NCBI GenBank assembly: GCA_001314655.1
Contig: LJSF01000006.1
Coordinates: 1 to 64,000, forward strand
Reading direction: 5' to 3'
Origin: Rhodobacteraceae bacterium HLUCCA08
GTDB lineage: Bacteria; Pseudomonadota; Alphaproteobacteria; Rhodobacterales; Rhodobacteraceae
DNA length: 64,000 nt
A model generated the notes under the pieces. It saw only the letters and a program-made list of their open reading frames with translations. It ran no database searches and was not told where the DNA came from. The translations under genes were made by a program, and so were the position numbers. The stretch's first letter is position 1. The number at the start of each line of letters is the position of its first letter. Positions 43,814-52,910 of the stretch are shown piece by piece.

Positions 43814-46054
43814 ATGAGCCGTATCGGAAAGATCGCCCGCCGCAGCTTCCTGATCGGCTCGGCCGCCATTGTCGGCGGCGCTGCCTTCGGCGCCTGGTAT
43901 CTGGGCCGCGACATGCCGGTGCCCGAAGGGCTGGCCGGTGATGGCGACACGGCGCTGAACCCCTTCGTGCTGATCGATGCCGACGGCGTGACCATCGTCA
44001 CCCCCAGGGCCGAGATGGGCCAGGGCACGCAGACCACCCTGGCCGCCCTGGTGGCCGAGGAGCTGGACGTCGCCTGGGAGGATATCCGGGTGATCCACGG
44101 CCCCCCGGGGCGGGCCTATTACAACGGCGCCCTGCTGGGCGAGGCCTTGCCCGGCGCCGCCTATGCGCGCGGCCGCTTCATGCATGCGCTGGGCGATGTC
44201 CTGGGACAGGGCGGCAAGTATCTGCGGATGCAGGTCACCGGCGGTTCGACCGCGATGGTCGATGCCTATGACAGGCTGCGCCTGGCCGGAGCCGCGGCGC
44301 GCGAGGCGCTCAAGGCCGCGGCGGCCGACCGTCTGGGCATCGACGCGGCCGAATTGCGGACCGAGAACGGCGCGGTGATCGCCCCCGACGGCACCGCCCT
44401 GCCCTATCCCGAACTGGCCGAGGCCGCGGCGCAGGTCGATCTGCGCGAACCCGAGCTGCGCCCGCGCAGCGCATGGCGCTATCTGGGCAGGTCCATGCCG
44501 CGGCTCGACATGGCCGGCAAGGTCACCGGCACCGCCACCTTCGGCATCGACGTGCGCCCCGAAGGCGTCAGATTCGCCGCCCTGCGGACCAATCCGCGCC
44601 GCGCCGGGATGGTGTCCTTCGAGGCGGCCGAGGCGCTGGCGATGGAGGGCGTCGACCAGGTGATCGAGCTGCCCGACGGCATCGCGGTGATCGCCTCGAA
44701 CACCTGGACCGCGATGCGGGCCGCCGAAATGGTCGAAATCGACTGGGAAGAGGCAAGCTATCCCCCTGACACCGAAGGAATTTTCGAGGCGATTGCGGCG
44801 GCTTTCGACACCGAACGCAATTCGCGGCTGCGCGATGACGGCGACGTCACCCAGGCGCCGTCGGGCGGCACGGCGGTCACGGCCGAATACCGCCTGCCCT
44901 ATCTGGCCCATGCGACGATGGAACCGATGGGGGCCACGGCGCTGTTCGACGGCGACCGGCTGACGCTGTGGTCGGCCAACCAGGCGCCGATGCTGACGCG
45001 CAAGGCCTGCGCCGACGCGCTGGGCCTGCCCGAAGACGCCATCGAGGTGATCACGCCCTATCTGGGCGGCGGGTTCGGCCGGCGCGGAGAGCTGGATTTC
45101 TCGGTCTACGCCGCGCAGGTCGCAAGGGCCGTGCCGGGCACCCCGATCCAGCTGACCTGGAGCCGCGAAGAGGACATGCGCCACGATTTCTACCGCCCCG
45201 GTTTCATCGCCCGGATGTCGGGCCTGGTGGCCGAGGGGCGCGCGCACAGCATCGACGCCCGCATCGCCGGGCAAAGCTGCACCCAGCAGGCCATGGGCCG
45301 CTGGCTCGGCCGGCAGATCGGCGGCCCGGACAAGGGCCATGTCGCCGGGATCTTCGATGCGCCCTATGCGGTGCCGAATTTCCGGGTCGACGGACACCTG
45401 GCCGCGCTGGACGTGCCGGTGGGGTTCTGGCGCTCGGTCGGGGCGTCGGCCAACGGGTTCTTCATCGAAAGCTTCATCGACGAAATGGCCCTTGCCGCCG
45501 GTGCCGACCCTCTGGCCTTCCGGCTGGACCTGGCCCGTGCGGAATGGGAACCCGCGGCACGGGTGCTGGAGGCGGTGCGCGACATGTCCGGCTGGACCGG
45601 GCAGACGCCGGACGGTGTCGGCCGCGGCGTCGCCATGGTCTATTCCTTCGGCACGCCGGTGGCGATGGTGGTCGAGGTCACGGATGCCGACGGGCCGATC
45701 CGCATGACCAGGGTCTGGATCGCCGCCGATCCCGGCATCGCGCTTGACCCGGGCATCATCGAGGCCCAGCTGGTCGGCGGCGCGATCTATGGCTTCTCGG
45801 CGGCGATGTTCGAGGAAATCACCTTTGCCGAAGGCGAGGTGCAGCAATGGAATTTCCCCGACCATGACGCGCTGCGGATGCACAACACGCCCGAATTCGA
45901 GGTCCGGATCCTGGAACACCAGGGCACGCTCGGCGGCATCGGCGAACCGGGCACGCCGCCGGCCGCGCCGGCCCTGGCCAATGCGCTGCATGACCTGACC
46001 GGCACCCGGGCGCGGGAGCTGCCACTGCACCGGGCGTTCGACCTGCTGGCCTGA
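43814..46054 (+). CDS. Molybdenum-binding large subunit of an IorAB-type oxidase
   Basis: This 746-aa subunit belongs to the xanthine oxidase family, isoquinoline 1-oxidoreductase beta type. It hydroxylates N-heterocycles or oxidises aldehydes with a molybdopterin cofactor. A Tat signal is at the N-terminus (RRSFLIGSAAIVGGAAFGAW), so the enzyme is exported folded, together with its Fe-S subunit. Cofactor blocks include AEMGQGTQT, PYLGGGFGRRGE and VGFWRSVGASANGFFIESF. The catalytic glutamate lies in GGIGEPGTPPAAPALANAL. The true substrate is unknown. It is the last gene of the rightward unit controlled by the predicted operators. Confidence 0.92.
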   Translation: MSRIGKIARRSFLIGSAAIVGGAAFGAWYLGRDMPVPEGLAGDGDTALNPFVLIDADGVTIVTPRAEMGQGTQTTLAALVAEELDVAWEDIRVIHGPPGRAYYNGALLGEALPGAAYARGRFMHALGDVLGQGGKYLRMQVTGGSTAMVDAYDRLRLAGAAAREALKAAAADRLGIDAAELRTENGAVIAPDGTALPYPELAEAAAQVDLREPELRPRSAWRYLGRSMPRLDMAGKVTGTATFGIDVRPEGVRFAALRTNPRRAGMVSFEAAEALAMEGVDQVIELPDGIAVIASNTWTAMRAAEMVEIDWEEASYPPDTEGIFEAIAAAFDTERNSRLRDDGDVTQAPSGGTAVTAEYRLPYLAHATMEPMGATALFDGDRLTLWSANQAPMLTRKACADALGLPEDAIEVITPYLGGGFGRRGELDFSVYAAQVARAVPGTPIQLTWSREEDMRHDFYRPGFIARMSGLVAEGRAHSIDARIAGQSCTQQAMGRWLGRQIGGPDKGHVAGIFDAPYAVPNFRVDGHLAALDVPVGFWRSVGASANGFFIESFIDEMALAAGADPLAFRLDLARAEWEPAARVLEAVRDMSGWTGQTPDGVGRGVAMVYSFGTPVAMVVEVTDADGPIRMTRVWIAADPGIALDPGIIEAQLVGGAIYGFSAAMFEEITFAEGEVQQWNFPDHDALRMHNTPEFEVRILEHQGTLGGIGEPGTPPAAPALANALHDLTGTRARELPLHRAFDLLA

Positions 46055-46066
46055 GCCGGCCGCCCC

Positions 46067-46102
46067 ACCGGCATGGGCCCGACCGGCATGGGCCCGACCG
46101 GC
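46067..46102. repeat. Short tandem repeat, 15-bp unit
   Basis: Two exact copies of ACCGGCATGGGCCCG (46067-46081, 46082-46096) are followed by a partial third copy (ACCGGC). The repeat starts 13 bp after the oxidase stop codon. The rest of the 268-bp spacer to the RTX gene holds no recognisable gene. Confidence 0.75.
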
Positions 46103-46238
46103 GAGTGCGCCCGCGGCGCCACAACCCCAAGGCGGTTGCGCCATGTTCGTGCCGCCTTTGGCCGCCCAAGGTGGCATGATCGCGGCAGGCGCGACGTCCT
46201 TTTTCTCATTTCAGGCAAATTGGCGCCGCAAGCCATCG

Positions 46239-46246
46239 TTAACCAT
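46239..46246 (+). promoter_or_regulatory. Possible CtrA half-site upstream of the RTX gene
   Basis: TTAACCAT occurs 77 bp upstream of the RTX start codon, in an AT-richer patch of an otherwise GC-rich spacer. It equals the known CtrA half-site and repeats the word found at 118. In Rhodobacterales CtrA controls motility and surface traits, which would fit, but one octamer is weak evidence. Confidence 0.3.
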
Positions 46247-46322
46247 ACCCTGAACCGGCCCGGGCAACGCGGCCGGCGATGAAAGGCGGGACACTCCCGC
46301 TTGAAGCGAAGGGTTCGGGCTC

Positions 46323-49300
46323 ATGCCGTCTGGTTATCGGGTTGTTCTTGGAAACGGGTCCCTGGACTCGGGCGACGTCATCGTGGGTCTGGCGCAGACC
46401 TTCACCACGGCCGAAACGCTGGGCACCGGACAATGGACCTGGAGCGGGACCTGGGATGGCGACGGGGCCTATCGCGCCGATGTCACCGACACGGGCACCT
46501 ATTACCTGGGCACCGACGGCAATGTCTGGTTCGTCCCCGACACCTGGACCATCAGTGCAAACGACGGCGCGACCGCCAGCACCGCCCCGGCCTGGAGCCC
46601 CGATGCCGAGCAGTTCGGCACCTCGGGCAACGACGACCTGAGCGGCGGTGCGGGCGACGACATCTTCTACGGCGGCGCCACGGCTGATCCCGCCGGCACC
46701 GGCGACGATACCATCACCGCGGGCGCGGGCGACGACTCGATCCTGACCGGCGACGGCGCCGACACCGTCTATGGCGGCGCCGGGGCGGACAGCATCGATG
46801 GCGGCGACGGGGACGACGTGCTCCATGGGGATAGCCCGACCCCGACCACATCGAGCGCCGAAAGCCTGAACTGGACGGCGCAAGGCGGCAATGGCACAGA
46901 CATTTCGGCCGGATTCACCCAAGTCTCGGGCGAGATGGAGATCCGCGTCGATTTCGCCAATGACGGGTCCAATACCGGGATCCTGGTCGACACCGGCACC
47001 CAGTATACCGAGGCCGGCGATCCGTTCAGCGCGAATTCGGGGCTGCGGCTGACCGGGACGGGCGGCAACAATGTCTCGACCGTCGTCACCTTCGAGGCGG
47101 CGGAGGGATCCGACCTGACCAACGAGGTGTCGGGGGTCGTGTTCCGCCTGACCGACGTGGATTTCGCGGGCTGGCAGGACATCATCACCATCACCGCCTG
47201 GGATGCCGCCGGCAATCCGGTCACCGTGACCCTGACGGCCGAGGATCCGGTCAACGACATCGTCAGCGGCCAGACCGTGACCGCGACGAACACGGCAGAG
47301 AATTCGACCGACGCGGCCGGCTCTGTCCTGGTCGAGATCGCCGGGCCGGTGCACCAGATCCTGATCGATTACGACAACGGAGGAACCTCCGGACAGTTCC
47401 TTCAGATCACCGATATCCATTTCTCAACCATTGTCGGGGATCTTGACGCCGGGGACAGTATTTCCGGTGGGGCCGGTGACGACATGATCTATGGTGGACC
47501 AGGTGACGACAGCCTGACCGGCGGGACCGGCGACGATACGGTCTTCGGCGGCCTGGGCGATGACACGATCGACGGGGAGTCCGGCGACGACACCCTGTTC
47601 GGCGGCGCGGGGGCCGACGCGCTTGTCGGCGGGTCTGGCGCCGATGTCGTGTCGGGCGATGACGGCGACGACGTGATCCATGGCGACACCGCCACGCCCG
47701 CCGATGCCGTGCTGGTATCCTTCGAGGATTTCGAGGGCGGCGCCACGGGCTGGACCGACCCCACCACCGAAACCGGTGGCGCCTTCGGCGAATTCCTGGG
47801 CCGGTTCGCCGGCACGGACGGCGACAGCAGCGGCGGACCGCTGACCGAAAAGACCTTCGATCTGGCCGATGGATTTGCGTCTGTGGTCGTCGAATTCGAC
47901 CTGTACATCATCGACAGCTGGGACGACGACGACCCGACTTTCAGCGTCGGCCCCGACGGCGATGCCTTTCAGCTGTACGTGAACGGCACCCAGGTCGCGA
48001 ACGAGCTGTTCTCCCACTTCGATGACGGTTTCGATGCGACCCGCACCGGCACCGTGACCATCGACGGCGTCGATTATACCTACAGTTTCGTGCAGCAGCA
48101 GGCCGACGTCGACCTGGGGTATGGTAGCTGGGACGACCAGATCTGGCGCGTCCGGCTCGAGGCCGAGGATTACACCGGCGACCAGATCACCGTCGGCTTC
48201 GGCGCCACCACGCAACCCGATGTGATCGACGAATCCTTCGGGATCGACAATTTCACCATCGTCTCGACCAACGACACCTCGGTCGATGTGGCCGATGCCG
48301 GCAGCAACGACGTGCTGCATGGCGGATCCGGCAACGACACGATCCATGGCGGCGCGGGCGACGATGTCATCCATGGCGACACGATCGTGGTCGACCCGGC
48401 GGACCACGCCTCGACGGGCGGGGCCGCGACCACGCTGAGCGTGACCAACGCCGCCGACGCCCCGATCGAATTGTGGTGGATCGACGAAACCGGCAGCCTG
48501 CAATTCTACCGCACGATCCAGCCGGGCGAGACCTGGGACCAGCCCACGTTCGAGGATCACAACTGGCTGCTGCGCGATTCCGACGGCAACGCGCTGCAAC
48601 TGATCCTCGGCGGTGACCAGACCGTGACCTACGGCGCCGACGGGTTGAACGATTCGCTGCTGGGCGGCTTCGGCGACGACACGATCCATGGCGGCATGGG
48701 CGATGACAGCATCTTCGGCGAAGAGGGCAACGACACGATCTTCGGCGGGTCGGGCAATGACGTATTGTCCGGCGACGACGGCGCGGATTTGATCTACGGC
48801 GGAGACGGCGACGACACCATCAGCGCGGGCGGCGATGATGACTCGGTCTTCGGCGGCACCGGCAATGATGTGGTCGATGGGGGTGCCGGAAACGACGTTA
48901 TCCACGGTGACGACGGCGATGACGATCTGTCCGGCAACTTTGGCGACGATCTGCTGTTCGGTGGCGATGGGGACGACACTCTTGATGGCGGCGCGGACAA
49001 TGATACGATTTTCGGTGGCCGCGATGACGACATCCTCTTTGGCGACGAAGGCAATGACAGCCTTTCGGGCGACGAGGGCAATGATCTCATTCTGGGCAGC
49101 GCCGGGACCGACACCTTGGATGGTGGCGATGGGGACGACACTCTTGATGGCGGCGCGGATAACGATCAGCTCTTTGGCGGCACGGGCGATGACACGCTGA
49201 CCGGCGGCACCGGCAACGACGAGATGTATGGCGGCGATGACCGCGACACCTTTGTGCTGGAGGATGGTTACGGTAACGACACCATCGTTGGGGGCGAGGG

Positions 49301-52300
49301 CGGCGTCGACTGGGACCTGATCGACGCCACCGCGGTATCCGCGGACACGAACGTGACCTTCACCGGCGACGAGGCCGGCACCATCGCCAGCGGCACGGAT
49401 GGCGCGACCTTTTCCGAGATCGAGGAGATCCGCACCGGATCGGGCGACGACACGGTCGATGCCTCGGCCACCGCAAGCGGCATCGTGGTCGAGACCGGGG
49501 CCGGCGACGACAGCATCACCGGTGGCGCGGGCGACGACACGATAACCGCCGGTGCCGGGGCGGACACGGTGGCGGCCGGTGCGGGCGACGACCTGATCGA
49601 GCTGGGCGACGATGGCGACGTGGATACCATCGTGTTCTCGGACGGCGACGGGGCCGACCGGCTGTCCGGGTTCGACGCGCCGATCGACAATGGCGACGGC
49701 ACCTATACCGGGCGGGACCGGCTTGACGTGACGGGCCTGAGCGACACGAACGGCCATCCGGTCACGGTCTACGACGTCGTCGTGACCGATGACGGCGCCG
49801 GCAATGCGGTGCTGACCTTTCCGGGCGGCGAAAGCCTGACCCTGATCGGGATTTCCGCGGGCGCCGCGTCGGACCTGGCCTATCTCGATGCGATGGGCAT
49901 CCCGATGCCGGACGGCACGATCGAGGGCACCGAGAGCGCCGATATCATCGATACCGGCTATACCGGCGATCCCGATGGCGACATGGTCGACAACGGCGAT
50001 GCGGTGCTGCCCGGGGCCGGGCCGGATGACGACCTGATCTACGGCTACGGCGGCAGCGACAGCATCAACGCCGGGGTCGGCGACGACACGGTTTATGGCG
50101 GCAGCGGCCCCGATACGATCTACGGCGAAACCGGCGACGACACGCTGTATGGCGATTCCGGCGATGACGCGCTCTATGGCGGCGAGGGCGAGGATCTTCT
50201 TTACGGCGGAACCGGCGACGACACGATCTTCGGGTTCGAAGGGTCGGACACGGTCTATGGTGGCGACGGCAACGATTACATCAACACCCGCACCTCGCCC
50301 GGCATCGGCTTGCCGGACGTGTCCTATCCCGGTTGGGGCTTTCCCGACGATCCGGACCCGTTCAACGACAGGGACCTGGTCTATGGCGGCGACGGCGACG
50401 ACGAGATTCTGACCGGCGACGACGACGACACGATCTATGGCGGCGAAGGCGCCGACAGCATCGACGCGGGCTTCGACAACGACATCGTCTATGGCGGAGC
50501 CGGAAACGACACGATCTCGGGCAACGAGGGTGCCGATACGCTGTTCGGCGACGCGGGCGACGACATCATCTATGGCGATGACAGCACCGGTGCCCTCGCC
50601 GCGCTCGAGATCGAGGACGAGGCCGGCGACCTGCTGCCGGGCAACCAGGCCGACACGATCTATGGCGGCGACGGCAACGACACGATCTTCGGCATGGACG
50701 ATGCCGACCTGATCTATGGCGGCGCCGGAGACGACGTTCTCGATGGCGGGATCGACAACGACACGATCGAGGGCGGCCAGGGGCAGGATTCGATCCTGGG
50801 CGGCCAGGGCGACGACCTGATCTACGGGGACGATGCCACGGGGGGCACCTTCGGCCTGTTCTCGGTCGACTCGTCGGGCCTGACCGGCACGTCGGGCCTG
50901 TTGATCAACGGGACCCACGTCTTCGATGCCAGCGCGCCGACCACGACGGTTCAGGTGACCGACGACGACTCCGCGTTCGAGGATTACAACACCAGCGGTG
51001 GAAGCACCGAGGACCAGGGCGACCCCCAGGTCCTGACCCAGGCGATCACGATCGGGTCGACCTCCTATCCGGCCGGAACGATCATTCACGCCGTCGCGCA
51101 ATCCGATATCGTCAATCAGACGACCGGAGAGACCGGCAATGCCTGGGTGATCCAGATCGGTCCGACCCTGGCGGACCACACCTACCTGGCCTATGATATC
51201 GCGGTCAACGACGGGGATGTGATCACCTGGACTTCGGCGAACGACGCCGCGATCCAGAGCCCGGTCTTCGCCGACGCCTCGGGCCTTGACTATGGCGACC
51301 TGGTTCAGGCCGACGGTCAGCCCCTGCCCTCGGCCGATACGCTGTCGGGCGGCCTGGGCGATGACACGATCCATGGCGGCGCGGGCGATGACAGCCTGAC
51401 CGGCGACGAGGGGTCCGACAGCCTGTTCGGCGGCGCGGGCGATGACAGCCTGACCGGCGACGAGGGGTCCGACAGCCTGTTCGGCGGCAGCGGCGACGAC
51501 AGGATCGACGGCGGGACCGGCGCCGACACGATCGACGGCGGCGCCGGCGCGGACGAGCTGTTCGGCGGCGACGGAAATGACACGATCCTGTTCGGCCAGG
51601 GCGACACGGCCGAGGGCGGGGGCGGCGACGACATCTTCGTGCTGACCGACCATGCCGAGGCCGGAAGCGGCCCGATCACCATAGACGGCGGCGGCACCGA
51701 CGAGACGCTTGGCGGCGGCGACACGCTGCAACTGGGCAGCCTGGCCGACCTGTCGACGCTGAACATCACCAGCATCACGACCAATGCCAGCGGCAACGAA
51801 AGCTACGCCGGCACGGTGACGCTGGATGACGGGTCGGTGCTGACCTTCTCGGAAATCGAGAACATCATCTGCTTCCTCCCCGGCACCCGCCTGGCCACGG
51901 CCCTGGGCCTGCGCGCGATCGAGGATCTGAAGGTCGGCGACCTTGTCATCACCCGCGATCACGGGCTGCAGCCGATCCGCTGGGTCGGGCGCCGCCGCGT
52001 GCCCGGCCAGGGGCGGCTGGCCCCGGTGCGGATCCGGGCCGGCGTTCTGACCGGGCAGGAGGGCGACCTTGTCGTGTCGCCCCAGCACCGGGTGCTGTTC
52101 ACCGGCTACAAGGCCGAGCTTCTGTTCGGCGACAGCGAGGTCCTGGCCCCCGCCCTGCACCTGGTCGACGGGATCGACGTGGTCCAGGAGGGCCGGCTGG
52201 AGGTGGATTACATCCACATCCTGTTCGACCGGCACGAGATCGTCTTTGCCCAAGGCGCCCCGGCGGAAAGCTTTCACCCGGGCGATTTCTCGCTCGGCGC

Positions 52301-52427
52301 GATCGACGATCCCGCGCGCGAAGAGCTGTTCGCCATCTTCCCCGAACTGCGCGCCGATCCAAGCCGGTATGGCGATACCGCCCGGCGCTGCCTCAAGCGG
52401 CACGAAGCGCGACTGTTGCGCGGATAG
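46323..52427 (+). CDS. Giant RTX calcium-binding protein with C-terminal Hint domain
   Basis: This 2034-aa protein is predicted to be secreted by a type I system. Residues 1-95 are an N-terminal beta-rich domain (MPSGYRVVLGNGSLDSGDVI). Blocks of RTX nonapeptides (GGxGxDxLx) follow, interrupted by four non-RTX modules: about 180-370, 458-655 (SFEDFEGGATGWTDP, jellyroll-like), 695-770 (resembling the VHL beta domain) and 1508-1660. The Hint domain begins at Cys 1850 in ICFLPGTRLATALG and includes LVVSPQHRVLFTG. There is no N-terminal signal peptide and no exporter next to it; the type I genes at 10.2-15 kb are candidates. Exact internal duplications suggest repeat expansion. Confidence 0.92.
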   Translation: MPSGYRVVLGNGSLDSGDVIVGLAQTFTTAETLGTGQWTWSGTWDGDGAYRADVTDTGTYYLGTDGNVWFVPDTWTISANDGATASTAPAWSPDAEQFGTSGNDDLSGGAGDDIFYGGATADPAGTGDDTITAGAGDDSILTGDGADTVYGGAGADSIDGGDGDDVLHGDSPTPTTSSAESLNWTAQGGNGTDISAGFTQVSGEMEIRVDFANDGSNTGILVDTGTQYTEAGDPFSANSGLRLTGTGGNNVSTVVTFEAAEGSDLTNEVSGVVFRLTDVDFAGWQDIITITAWDAAGNPVTVTLTAEDPVNDIVSGQTVTATNTAENSTDAAGSVLVEIAGPVHQILIDYDNGGTSGQFLQITDIHFSTIVGDLDAGDSISGGAGDDMIYGGPGDDSLTGGTGDDTVFGGLGDDTIDGESGDDTLFGGAGADALVGGSGADVVSGDDGDDVIHGDTATPADAVLVSFEDFEGGATGWTDPTTETGGAFGEFLGRFAGTDGDSSGGPLTEKTFDLADGFASVVVEFDLYIIDSWDDDDPTFSVGPDGDAFQLYVNGTQVANELFSHFDDGFDATRTGTVTIDGVDYTYSFVQQQADVDLGYGSWDDQIWRVRLEAEDYTGDQITVGFGATTQPDVIDESFGIDNFTIVSTNDTSVDVADAGSNDVLHGGSGNDTIHGGAGDDVIHGDTIVVDPADHASTGGAATTLSVTNAADAPIELWWIDETGSLQFYRTIQPGETWDQPTFEDHNWLLRDSDGNALQLILGGDQTVTYGADGLNDSLLGGFGDDTIHGGMGDDSIFGEEGNDTIFGGSGNDVLSGDDGADLIYGGDGDDTISAGGDDDSVFGGTGNDVVDGGAGNDVIHGDDGDDDLSGNFGDDLLFGGDGDDTLDGGADNDTIFGGRDDDILFGDEGNDSLSGDEGNDLILGSAGTDTLDGGDGDDTLDGGADNDQLFGGTGDDTLTGGTGNDEMYGGDDRDTFVLEDGYGNDTIVGGEGGVDWDLIDATAVSADTNVTFTGDEAGTIASGTDGATFSEIEEIRTGSGDDTVDASATASGIVVETGAGDDSITGGAGDDTITAGAGADTVAAGAGDDLIELGDDGDVDTIVFSDGDGADRLSGFDAPIDNGDGTYTGRDRLDVTGLSDTNGHPVTVYDVVVTDDGAGNAVLTFPGGESLTLIGISAGAASDLAYLDAMGIPMPDGTIEGTESADIIDTGYTGDPDGDMVDNGDAVLPGAGPDDDLIYGYGGSDSINAGVGDDTVYGGSGPDTIYGETGDDTLYGDSGDDALYGGEGEDLLYGGTGDDTIFGFEGSDTVYGGDGNDYINTRTSPGIGLPDVSYPGWGFPDDPDPFNDRDLVYGGDGDDEILTGDDDDTIYGGEGADSIDAGFDNDIVYGGAGNDTISGNEGADTLFGDAGDDIIYGDDSTGALAALEIEDEAGDLLPGNQADTIYGGDGNDTIFGMDDADLIYGGAGDDVLDGGIDNDTIEGGQGQDSILGGQGDDLIYGDDATGGTFGLFSVDSSGLTGTSGLLINGTHVFDASAPTTTVQVTDDDSAFEDYNTSGGSTEDQGDPQVLTQAITIGSTSYPAGTIIHAVAQSDIVNQTTGETGNAWVIQIGPTLADHTYLAYDIAVNDGDVITWTSANDAAIQSPVFADASGLDYGDLVQADGQPLPSADTLSGGLGDDTIHGGAGDDSLTGDEGSDSLFGGAGDDSLTGDEGSDSLFGGSGDDRIDGGTGADTIDGGAGADELFGGDGNDTILFGQGDTAEGGGGDDIFVLTDHAEAGSGPITIDGGGTDETLGGGDTLQLGSLADLSTLNITSITTNASGNESYAGTVTLDDGSVLTFSEIENIICFLPGTRLATALGLRAIEDLKVGDLVITRDHGLQPIRWVGRRRVPGQGRLAPVRIRAGVLTGQEGDLVVSPQHRVLFTGYKAELLFGDSEVLAPALHLVDGIDVVQEGRLEVDYIHILFDRHEIVFAQGAPAESFHPGDFSLGAIDDPAREELFAIFPELRADPSRYGDTARRCLKRHEARLLRG
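48960..49159. repeat. 38-bp exact repeat inside the RTX gene
   Basis: The same 38 bases occur at 48960-48997 and 49122-49159, exactly 162 bp apart (six RTX nonapeptides). The surrounding 250 bp use more A/T-ending codons (GAT, CTT, TTT) than the rest of the gene. This fits a block gained or expanded separately from the neighbouring repeats. Confidence 0.85.
51375..51482. repeat. Perfect 54-bp tandem duplication inside the RTX gene
   Basis: Two identical 54-bp units (51375-51428 and 51429-51482) encode the same 18 residues twice, with the core DDSLTGDEGSDSLF, equal to two RTX nonapeptides per unit. The absence of any silent difference shows the duplication is recent. The length can be expected to vary between strains. 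Confidence 0.92.
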
Positions 52428-52474
52428 GCGCGGCGCGGCACCATGGGCGCGACCCCAGGACAGGAGACCCGCCG

Positions 52475-52846
52475 ATGATCCGCCCCGCCCTTTTCGCTGC
52501 GATCCTGATCCCGCTGGCCGGGTGCGACGCGGCGCCGCCGGACAGCATCACCGCCGCTGCCGGGCCGGCGATCACCGGCGGCGCCGCGCCCGAACCGGTC
52601 GAGGCGATGGATCCCGGCGCGATCTCGTGCGGCGCCATCGCCACCGCGGTGGATGGCCGTCAATTGGACGCCGCGACGATCTGGGCCACCGGCCAGATGC
52701 GCGCCGCGGTCCTCAGCGGCGCCCTGCCCGGCCCGGCCCCGCAGCAGGATGACGACGAAGGCATCGCCACCGTCCTGTCCGATTATTGCCGGACCTATCC
52801 CGATGCCACGGTGCGCGACGCCTTCGACGCCATGATCGCCGGCTGA
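52475..52846 (+). CDS. Small lipoprotein, possibly HdeA-like
   Basis: This 123-aa protein has a lipoprotein signal (MIRPALFAAILIPLAGC; lipobox cysteine at 17), then a Pro/Ala-rich spacer. A short domain (about residues 50-123) follows, with two further cysteines in ISCGAIATA and LSDYCRTYP. The spacing of the cysteines and the helical pattern recall HdeA-family periplasmic chaperones, but similarity is weak. AGGAGA lies eight bases before the ATG. It follows the RTX gene by 47 bp on the same strand and could be co-transcribed. Confidence 0.65.
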   Translation: MIRPALFAAILIPLAGCDAAPPDSITAAAGPAITGGAAPEPVEAMDPGAISCGAIATAVDGRQLDAATIWATGQMRAAVLSGALPGPAPQQDDDEGIATVLSDYCRTYPDATVRDAFDAMIAG

Positions 52847-52875
52847 GCCGCGCAGCGCCGGGTCCGGCGGCGGGT

Positions 52876-52895
52876 GGCCGGGCTTCAGCCCGGCC
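52876..52895. terminator. Hairpin between convergent genes
   Basis: Arms GGCCGGGC (52876-52883) and GCCCGGCC (52888-52895) pair perfectly around the loop TTCA, midway between two convergent stop codons. The following bases CCCCGGGTCAAG repeat the left half of hairpin 2 of the dispersed palindromic repeat, so this may be a truncated copy now serving as a terminator. Confidence 0.6.
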
Positions 52896-52910
52896 CCGGG
52901 TCAAGACAAT

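Noticed and set aside
48300-51600. Regular repeats as a CRISPR array
   Set aside because: The repeats are in-frame RTX nonapeptide codons with variable sequence and no spacer/repeat alternation.
47424-52403. A 1659-codon open frame antisense to the RTX gene
   Set aside because: It mirrors the repetitive Gly/Asp codons of the RTX gene in a GC-rich genome, has no family features, and the plus strand carries clear RTX and Hint motifs.
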